A DNA stretch of 64,000 bases from Lysobacter antibioticus (lineage in GTDB: Bacteria > Pseudomonadota > Gammaproteobacteria > Xanthomonadales > Xanthomonadaceae). Position 1 is the first letter of the stretch. The number at the start of each line of letters is the position of its first letter. The stretch is taken from assembly GCF_000731095.1 (NCBI RefSeq), contig NZ_JMTZ01000021.1:62001-126000 (forward strand). The letters run 5' to 3'. Shown in pieces: positions 58,920 through 64,000 of the stretch. Below the pieces are notes generated by a model. That model searched no databases. It had not been told where the DNA came from and worked only from the letters and a program-made list of their open reading frames with translations. A program made the translations under genes and the position numbers.

Positions 58920-58975
58920 CGAACCCGCGGCGACGCCGCGGGTCGTGCGTTGGCCATGCCTTGAGGCGTTTTTCG
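58920..58975 (+). terminator. Likely expression platform of the FMN riboswitch
   Basis: ACCCGCGGC pairs with GCCGCGGGT (about 58922-58944). It lies between the aptamer and ribE. About 20 bp further a short GCCTTGAGGC hairpin (about 58959-58968) is followed by GTTTTT, a terminator-like T run. Either could be the FMN-bound off state. Which pairing excludes which needs RNA folding. Confidence 0.5.
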
Positions 58976-59053
58976 CTCACCATCATGCGGGAAACGTTTC
59001 ATGACCCACTTCCATCGCGACACCGCAGCGGCGCTCCGCCAGGAGATCCGCTG

Positions 59054-59677
59054 ATGTTCACCGGCATCATCGAAGGCGTCGGCTCGCTCGCCGCCAGCCA
59101 AGACCTCGGCGGCGACGTGCGCCTGCGCATCGCCACCGGCAGCCTCGATTTCAGCGCGCCCAAGCTCGGCGAGAGCATCGCCGTCAACGGCGTCTGCCTG
59201 ACCGTGATTTCGTTCGACGAACGCTCGTTCGAGGCCGATGCCTCCACCGAGACCTTGTCGCTGACCACGCTCGGCGCGCTCAAGCACGGCGCCATCGTCA
59301 ACCTCGAGCGGGCGATGCGCCCGACCGATCGCCTCGGCGGGCACATGGTCAGCGGCCACGTCGACGGCGTCGGCGCGGTGCTGAGCGTGCACGAAGACGC
59401 ACGCGCCCAGCGCTGGCGCTTCCGCGCGCCGGCATCGCTGCTGCGCTACATCGCCAAGAAGGGTTCGATCTGCGTCGACGGCGTCAGCCTGACCGTCAAC
59501 GAAGTCGACGACGAAGGCTTCGAGGTCGCCTTGATCCCGCACACCGTCGAGCACACCGCGTTCGCGCAGACCGCGGTCGGCGATGCGGTCAACCTGGAAA
59601 TCGACCTGGTCGCGCGTTACGTCGAGCGCCTGCTCGGCGCCCGCGTCGACACCTTTGCCGCAGGAGCCGCTGCATGA
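59054..59677 (+). CDS. ribE: Riboflavin synthase alpha subunit
   Basis: The 207-residue enzyme (also called RibC) dismutates two dimethyl-ribityllumazine molecules to riboflavin. It has two tandem lumazine-binding repeats, each with the MFTGIIEG or GHMVSGHVDG start. AGGAGATCC lies upstream of the ATG. It is the first gene after the riboswitch and overlaps ribBX (ATGA). The length fits E. coli riboflavin synthase (213). Confidence 0.96.
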   Translation: MFTGIIEGVGSLAASQDLGGDVRLRIATGSLDFSAPKLGESIAVNGVCLTVISFDERSFEADASTETLSLTTLGALKHGAIVNLERAMRPTDRLGGHMVSGHVDGVGAVLSVHEDARAQRWRFRAPASLLRYIAKKGSICVDGVSLTVNEVDDEGFEVALIPHTVEHTAFAQTAVGDAVNLEIDLVARYVERLLGARVDTFAAGAAA

Positions 59678-60834
59678 ATTTCGCGACCGTCCCCGAATTG
59701 CTCGAGGAAATCCGCGCCGGCCGCATGGTCGTGATCGTCGACGACGAAGACCGCGAGAACGAAGGCGACCTGATCATGGCCGCCGAACTGGTGCGCCCGG
59801 CCGACATCAACTTCATGGTCACGCATGCGCGCGGGCTGGTGTGTCTGTCGCTGATGCGCGAGCGCTGTCTGCAACTCGGCCTGGGGCCGATGGTGCGCGA
59901 CAACACTTCCTCGCACCACACCAATTTCACCGTCAGCATCGAGGCCGCCGAAGGCGTGACCACCGGCATCTCGGCCTACGACCGCGCCCACACCGTGCGC
60001 ACCGCGGTGCGCCCCGATGCCAAGCCCTCCGACCTGGCCCAGCCCGGTCACATCTTTCCGCTGATGTCGCAGCCCGGCGGTGTGCTCAGCCGCGCCGGCC
60101 ACACCGAGGCGGCGAGCGATTTGGCCCTGCTCGCGGGCCTGGAACCGGCCGGCGTGCTGGTCGAGGTGCTCAACGCCGACGGCAGCATGGCGCGGCGCCC
60201 GCAGTTGGAGGCGTTCGCCGCCGAGCACGGGCTCAAGATCGGTTCGATCGAAGAGTTGATTCGCTATCGCCTCGCCACCGAGCACACGGTCGAGCGCGTC
60301 GATGCGCGCACCATAGACACCGAGCACGGGCCGTTCCGCCTGCTGAGCTATCGCGACCGCCTGACCCATGCCTTGCACTTCGCCCTGCAGCGCGGCGAGC
60401 CCGATGCCGACGTGCCGACGCTGGTGCGCGTGCACATCCAGAACCCGCTCGCCGATGCGCTGCATTGGCGCCGGCCGGACTTCGGTCCGGCGGTCGGCGA
60501 CGTGCTGGCGGCGATCGCGCGCGAGGGCAGCGGCGCGTTGGTGGTGTTGGCCGATCACGCCGACGCCGACAGCCTGCTGGCGCGGGTGCGCGAGGCCGCA
60601 CCCGAAGCCGCGCACGATGGCGCCGGCGGCGACGAGGCGGCCCACACCGTCGTGCCGGTGCCGACCCGCGGCCATGCATTAGCCGAGTGGCGCCGCAACG
60701 GCGCCGGCGGGCAGATCCTGGCCGACCTCGGCCTGGGCAAGCTGCGTGTGCTCGGCACCCCGCGCCGGCAGATCGGCCTGGCCGGCTTCGGCCTGGAAGT
60801 CGTCGAGTACGTCGACATCGCCAAGCTGGGCTGA
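59674..60834 (+). CDS. ribBX: 3,4-dihydroxy-2-butanone-4-phosphate synthase with degenerate RibA-like domain (RibBX)
   Basis: The 386-residue protein has an intact RibB domain (about 1-205): acidic loop DDEDRENEGDL (23-33), the HH of SSHHTNFT and the GHTEA region. It makes dihydroxybutanone phosphate from ribulose 5-phosphate. The C-terminal half (about 210-386) looks like GTP cyclohydrolase II, but it has no cysteine at all, so the C-x-GD...CDC zinc site is lost; HIQNPLADALH stands in its place. Such RibBX proteins are known in several proteobacteria and lack cyclohydrolase activity. A separate ribA is therefore expected elsewhere. Confidence 0.94.
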   Translation: MNFATVPELLEEIRAGRMVVIVDDEDRENEGDLIMAAELVRPADINFMVTHARGLVCLSLMRERCLQLGLGPMVRDNTSSHHTNFTVSIEAAEGVTTGISAYDRAHTVRTAVRPDAKPSDLAQPGHIFPLMSQPGGVLSRAGHTEAASDLALLAGLEPAGVLVEVLNADGSMARRPQLEAFAAEHGLKIGSIEELIRYRLATEHTVERVDARTIDTEHGPFRLLSYRDRLTHALHFALQRGEPDADVPTLVRVHIQNPLADALHWRRPDFGPAVGDVLAAIAREGSGALVVLADHADADSLLARVREAAPEAAHDGAGGDEAAHTVVPVPTRGHALAEWRRNGAGGQILADLGLGKLRVLGTPRRQIGLAGFGLEVVEYVDIAKLG

Positions 60835-60847
60835 GGCTTCAGGCCTG

Positions 60848-60880
60848 GGGCCGGCGGCCGCTCGCGGCGGCCGGCCCATC
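60848..60880 (+). other. GC-rich hairpin between ribBX and ribH
   Basis: GGCCGGC-type repeats form a near-perfect hairpin (about 60849-60878, loop TCGC) 15 bp after the ribBX stop. No T run follows. It may moderate read-through to ribH. The whole 160-bp interval contains no gene. Confidence 0.35.
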
Positions 60881-60996
60881 GCAGGCGTGGATTCCGTGCC
60901 GCGCCGGCCCGAGGCAACGGACTTGAGCGTTCCGTCCTCCGGCACCGGCGGCCCCCAGCCGTTAAACTACCCCTTTCGTCCAGCCGATTTCCCCTC

Positions 60997-61464
60997 ATGC
61001 CCCATTACGAAGGCGACCTGCGCAGCCCCGAGGGCGCGCGCTACGCCATCATCGCCAGCCGCTGGAACCCGCGCATCACCGACACCCTGGTCGCCGGCGC
61101 CCGCAAGACCTTCGCCGAGCACGGCGTCGCCGAGGACGCCATCGACGTGGTCCGCGTCCCCGGCGCCTGGGAATTGCCGGTGGTCGCCGCCCGCTTGGCC
61201 GTCGCCGGCCGGCACGCCGCCGTGGTCGCGCTCGGCTGCGTCGTGCGCGGCGATACCCGTCACTACGAACAAGTCGCCGACGGTTGTTCCGACGGCCTGA
61301 TGCGCGTGTCGCTCGACTACGGCCTGCCGATCGCCAATGGCGTGCTGGCGGTCGAACGTCACGAGGATGCCGAGGCCCGCGCCGGCGGCAATCACGGCAA
61401 CAAGGGCGAGGAAGCGGCGCTGGCCGCCCTCGAAATGAGCCATCTGCTGGGGCAATTGCCATGA
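60997..61464 (+). CDS. ribH: 6,7-dimethyl-8-ribityllumazine synthase
   Basis: The 155-residue enzyme condenses the products of RibD and RibBX to lumazine, the substrate of RibE. Conserved parts are [23 protein letters not shown] and the catalytic H89 in [13 protein letters not shown]. It matches E. coli RibH (156). The stop overlaps the nusB start. A possible promoter or attenuator lies in the gap before it. Confidence 0.97.
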   Translation: MPHYEGDLRSPEGARYAIIASRWNPRITDTLVAGARKTFAEHGVAEDAIDVVRVPGAWELPVVAARLAVAGRHAAVVALGCVVRGDTRHYEQVADGCSDGLMRVSLDYGLPIANGVLAVERHEDAEARAGGNHGNKGEEAALAALEMSHLLGQLP

Positions 61465-61922
61465 ACCGCCGTCGTCAGGATGGAATAGATCCGGTCGCGC
61501 GTTCGCGCGCCCGCCGCCGCGCCTTGCAGGCCGTGTACGCCTGGCAGCTGTCGGGTTCCCGGGTCAACGACGTGATCGGCCAGTTCGCCCACGAGCAGGC
61601 CCACGAAGTCGCCGACCTCGATTACTTCGAGGACCTGGTGCGCGGCGTCGACAAGCACCAGGAGGAGTTGGACGTCGCCCTGGCGCCGTTCCTCGACCGC
61701 GATGTCGAACAGGTCGACCCGATCGAGCGCGCCGCGCTGCGCATCGCTGCTTACGAGCTGCGCCATCGTCTCGATGTGCCGTACCGCGTGGTGATCAACG
61801 AGGCGATCGAAACGGTCAAGCGCTTCGGCGCCGAGCACGGCCACACCTACGTCAACGGCGTGCTCGATCATGCCGCCGCCGATTGGCGCGCGACCGAATT
61901 CGGGGCGTCGAAGAAGCGCTGA
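61461..61922 (+). CDS. nusB: Transcription antitermination factor NusB
   Basis: The 153-residue all-helical RNA-binding protein works with NusE at boxA of rRNA operons. The start [20 protein letters not shown] and the end [26 protein letters not shown] are the family signatures. It is translationally coupled to ribH (ATGA), a classic arrangement in proteobacteria. Confidence 0.97.
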   Translation: MNRRRQDGIDPVARSRARRRALQAVYAWQLSGSRVNDVIGQFAHEQAHEVADLDYFEDLVRGVDKHQEELDVALAPFLDRDVEQVDPIERAALRIAAYELRHRLDVPYRVVINEAIETVKRFGAEHGHTYVNGVLDHAAADWRATEFGASKKR

Positions 61923-61988
61923 TTCCGCACCCATCCGGGCGTCGCCCAGGCGACGCCCGCGCCCGGACGAGAGCGCGATGAGACCGCG

Positions 61989-63023
61989 ATGAGCGCAGCC
62001 GAGTTCGACCTGATCGCCCGCATTCGCGCCCGCATCGGCGCCGGCCAGGCGCCGCGCGACGATGTGGTGCTGGGCATCGGCGACGATGCCGCCTTGTTGC
62101 AGCCGCCTGCCGGCCAACAATTGGTCGTCGCTACCGATACCCTCAACCGTGGCGTGCATTTCGCCGACGATGCGGCGCCGGCCGGCATCGGCTGGAAGTC
62201 GCTGGCGGTGAATCTGTCCGACCTCGCCGCGATGGGCGCGAGCCCGGCCTGGTGCACCTTGTCGCTGTCCTTGCCGGCCGAGCCCGGCTTCGCGACGGAG
62301 GCCTTCGTCGATGGTTTTCTCGATGGCTTCGTCGAACTCGCCGCCCGACACCGGGTCGCCCTGGTCGGCGGCGACACTACCCGCGGCCCCTTGTCGGTGT
62401 GCGTGACCGTGCTCGGTTTCGTCGAGCCCGGCGCGGCTTTGCGCCGCGATGGTGCGCAGGCCGGCGACGAGGTCTGGGTCACCGGCACGCTCGGCGATGC
62501 CGCCGCGGCGCTGGCCTTGGCCGGCATCGCGCCGTACTGCGAATACGAAGTGCGCCGCAACGACGGCGACGCGCACACCGATGCCGAGCGATTGTTCGAA
62601 CGCCTGCACAGGCCCACACCGCGGGTGAGCGCAGGCCGTGCCTTGTGCGGCCTGGCCCATGCCGGTATCGATGTTTCCGACGGTTTGCTCGCCGACCTCG
62701 GCCATGTTTGCGCGGCGTCCGGCGTGGACGCTTGCATCGACGCCGATGCGTTGCCGGTGTCGCGCGCTTTGGCCGCGGCCTGCGCCGGCGACGCCCGCAG
62801 GGCCTTGCAACTGAGCGGCGGCGACGATTACGAGCTGTGTTTCACCGCGCCGCCGGCTCGACGCGCGGCGATAGAACAGGCCTTGAGCCGGGTCGATTCG
62901 GCGGCGCGGGTGATCGGCCGGATCGAAGCGCGGCAAGCGGGTGCGGAGTGCGCGGTGCGTGTGCACACGAGCGATGGCTCGGTGTGGACACCGGCCCGGA
63001 AGGGATACCAACACTTCGCTTGA
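61989..63023 (+). CDS. thiL: Thiamine-monophosphate kinase
   Basis: The 344-residue enzyme phosphorylates thiamine phosphate to the diphosphate cofactor. It has the PurM-like fold signatures GIGDDAALL (about 29-37), TDTLNRGVHF and DLAAMGASPAW, then GGDTTRGPLS and the C-terminal GIDVSDGLLADLGH. It is close to E. coli ThiL (325), with a slightly extended middle region. It follows nusB by 66 bp, the conserved order. Confidence 0.96.
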   Translation: MSAAEFDLIARIRARIGAGQAPRDDVVLGIGDDAALLQPPAGQQLVVATDTLNRGVHFADDAAPAGIGWKSLAVNLSDLAAMGASPAWCTLSLSLPAEPGFATEAFVDGFLDGFVELAARHRVALVGGDTTRGPLSVCVTVLGFVEPGAALRRDGAQAGDEVWVTGTLGDAAAALALAGIAPYCEYEVRRNDGDAHTDAERLFERLHRPTPRVSAGRALCGLAHAGIDVSDGLLADLGHVCAASGVDACIDADALPVSRALAAACAGDARRALQLSGGDDYELCFTAPPARRAAIEQALSRVDSAARVIGRIEARQAGAECAVRVHTSDGSVWTPARKGYQHFA

Positions 63024-63174
63024 TCGTTCTTCGTTTTTGCGCCGCAGCCGCTGCGCGCCGGGCTGATCATGAGGCGAGTGTGTGACATCGCTCAGGTCGC
63101 ATTACTAAAAAGTTCAGACCCGCTTAATCGCCCGAGTGCGAGGGTGGCGCACCTTCTCAACCGAGCCTTCGCTC
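63024..63174. other. Intergenic gap before the collagen-like gene
   Basis: This short interval holds no gene. The run TGTGACATCGCTCAGGTCGC near 63079-63098 is unremarkable. A promoter for the next gene may lie here, but I see no strong box. No terminator is evident after thiL. Confidence 0.3.
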
Positions 63175-64000
63175 ATGCGCCACTCCGCTCCGGAACGCGA
63201 TCTGCTCACCCTGGAATCGGAGCGAACCGGCGGTGTCGCGACCGGCTTCAATATCGCGTTGGCCCTGGCGATCGGCGCCGTGGCGAGCGGCTGCGGCGCG
63301 GTACGTTCGATCGCCGGCATCAACACGATCCAGTTGCAGGACGCCCAGGTCAGCGCGATGGAAACCGACATCGGCCCCGGCGTGAGCACGATCTGCCCGC
63401 GCCAGCCGGTGCAGATGCACGTGGCCGTCACCGCACGGCTGGCGCGCGAGCCGGCGCCGGCCGGTTACGAAACCTGGCATGGCGGCACCGGTACCCGCCG
63501 CAACGGCATGTTGGATTTCCGCAACTTCGCTTTCTCGAGCGCGCATGGCCGGTTCGACGAGATGGGGTGGTTCACGCCCAATCCCGACGTGCTGGCGAGC
63601 GTGGACAGCGGTTTCGCGATATCCACGCGATTGCTGCATCCGCGGGCGCAATTGGCGCAGTCGCGGCATTACCTCGCCGACTACGGTTGCATCGTCAGCG
63701 TCGGCACGCCCGGTGGACCGGGTGAGCGAGGTCGCGACGGCAGCAGCGGTTCCGACGGTCGCGACGGCCGCAGCGGCGTCGATGGAGAGCACGGCGATCA
63801 TGCTCGCGACGGCGACGATGGCGAACGCGGCGGTCCGGGCTACGAGGGACCGCAACTGCGCATGTACGCCACCTACGTGAGCACGCGCTCGCATCCGAAG
63901 TTGATCGCCGTGCGGGTGACCGGCGATTTCGACGACTTCGTGCTGGCGCCTGCCGACCGTCCGCTGACCTTGGTTGCGGCCGGCGGCCTCGGTGGCGCAG
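63175..64000 (+). CDS. Collagen-like lipoprotein, 3' end outside the window
   Basis: The gene is open from the ATG at 63175 to the window edge, 275 codons without a stop. The start has a hydrophobic region ending in VASGC, a plausible lipobox with Cys at about 39. A polar domain (about 45-175) of unknown family follows, with three cysteines (TICPRQP, YGCIVS). Residues 177-227 form a Gly-X-Y tract of 17 triplets (GTP GGP GER GRD...), with one break (ARD). After that a globular part begins (LRMYATYV...). It resembles bacterial collagen-like surface proteins. No known gene is matched and the function is unknown. Confidence 0.8.
   Translation, partial: MRHSAPERDLLTLESERTGGVATGFNIALALAIGAVASGCGAVRSIAGINTIQLQDAQVSAMETDIGPGVSTICPRQPVQMHVAVTARLAREPAPAGYETWHGGTGTRRNGMLDFRNFAFSSAHGRFDEMGWFTPNPDVLASVDSGFAISTRLLHPRAQLAQSRHYLADYGCIVSVGTPGGPGERGRDGSSGSDGRDGRSGVDGEHGDHARDGDDGERGGPGYEGPQLRMYATYVSTRSHPKLIAVRVTGDFDDFVLAPADRPLTLVAAGGLGGA

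Overview
The window is about 64 kb of GC-rich, gene-dense chromosome from a gammaproteobacterium of the family Xanthomonadaceae, most likely Lysobacter. Three things support this: the type II secretion operon has the Xanthomonas xps order E-F-G-H-I-J-K-L-M-N-D; a glyA-nrdR-rib-nusB-thiL block carries an FMN riboswitch; and the intergenic regions hold REP-like and heptamer repeats. The genus is an inference. I saw no prophage, insertion sequence, CRISPR array, tRNA or rRNA.

Layout. 1-2.4 kb: start of a probable ETF-ubiquinone oxidoreductase gene, an AlkB-type dioxygenase and a secreted GH16 glycosidase. 2.5-7.2 kb (minus): an Mla/MCE-type lipid ABC transporter operon (permease with STAS domain, ATPase, MCE protein, lipoprotein) with a CPBP membrane protease gene inside it. 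7.3-14.6 kb: ThrE-like exporter, H-NS-like protein, proS, a DUF4124 protein, pssA, a small unknown gene, rimI and a DUF2785-like exported protein. 15-20.3 kb (minus): valS, holC, a membrane protein and pepA. 20.4-30.4 kb: lptF-lptG, an RDD membrane protein, xerD, a dsbC whose product looks like a lipoprotein, and purL. 30.8-42.2 kb: the complete 11-gene type II secretion operon. 42.5-50.9 kb: two glycosyltransferases, a Tat-dependent metallo-beta-lactamase-fold protein, a DUF1444-like protein, pyrF, a methionine aminopeptidase, a small membrane protein and ettA. 51.2-63 kb: an LpxO-like hydroxylase, glyA, nrdR, two related unknown exported proteins, ribD, a methyltransferase, the FMN riboswitch, ribE, ribBX, ribH, nusB and thiL. 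63.2-64 kb: the start of a lipoprotein with a collagen-like Gly-X-Y tract, cut by the window edge.

How the genes work together. Several loci serve the envelope: the Mla-type transporter and LptF/LptG (lipid and LPS traffic), PssA (phospholipid head groups), LpxO (lipid A hydroxylation), DsbC (disulfide repair of exported proteins) and the T2SS, which exports folded hydrolases such as, plausibly, the GH16 enzyme. The riboflavin block makes lumazine and riboflavin under FMN control, except that ribD lies upstream of the riboswitch.

The least explained material is the intergenic DNA. At least four families of short dispersed repeats are present, usually as inverted pairs or tandem arrays at gene ends. 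One of them supplies the start region of mlaF. A modular double hairpin follows both lptG and xerD, with different but self-complementary outer stems. The nearest thing to an undescribed gene system is the truncated collagen-like lipoprotein gene at the right edge; no wholly new multi-gene system is evident.
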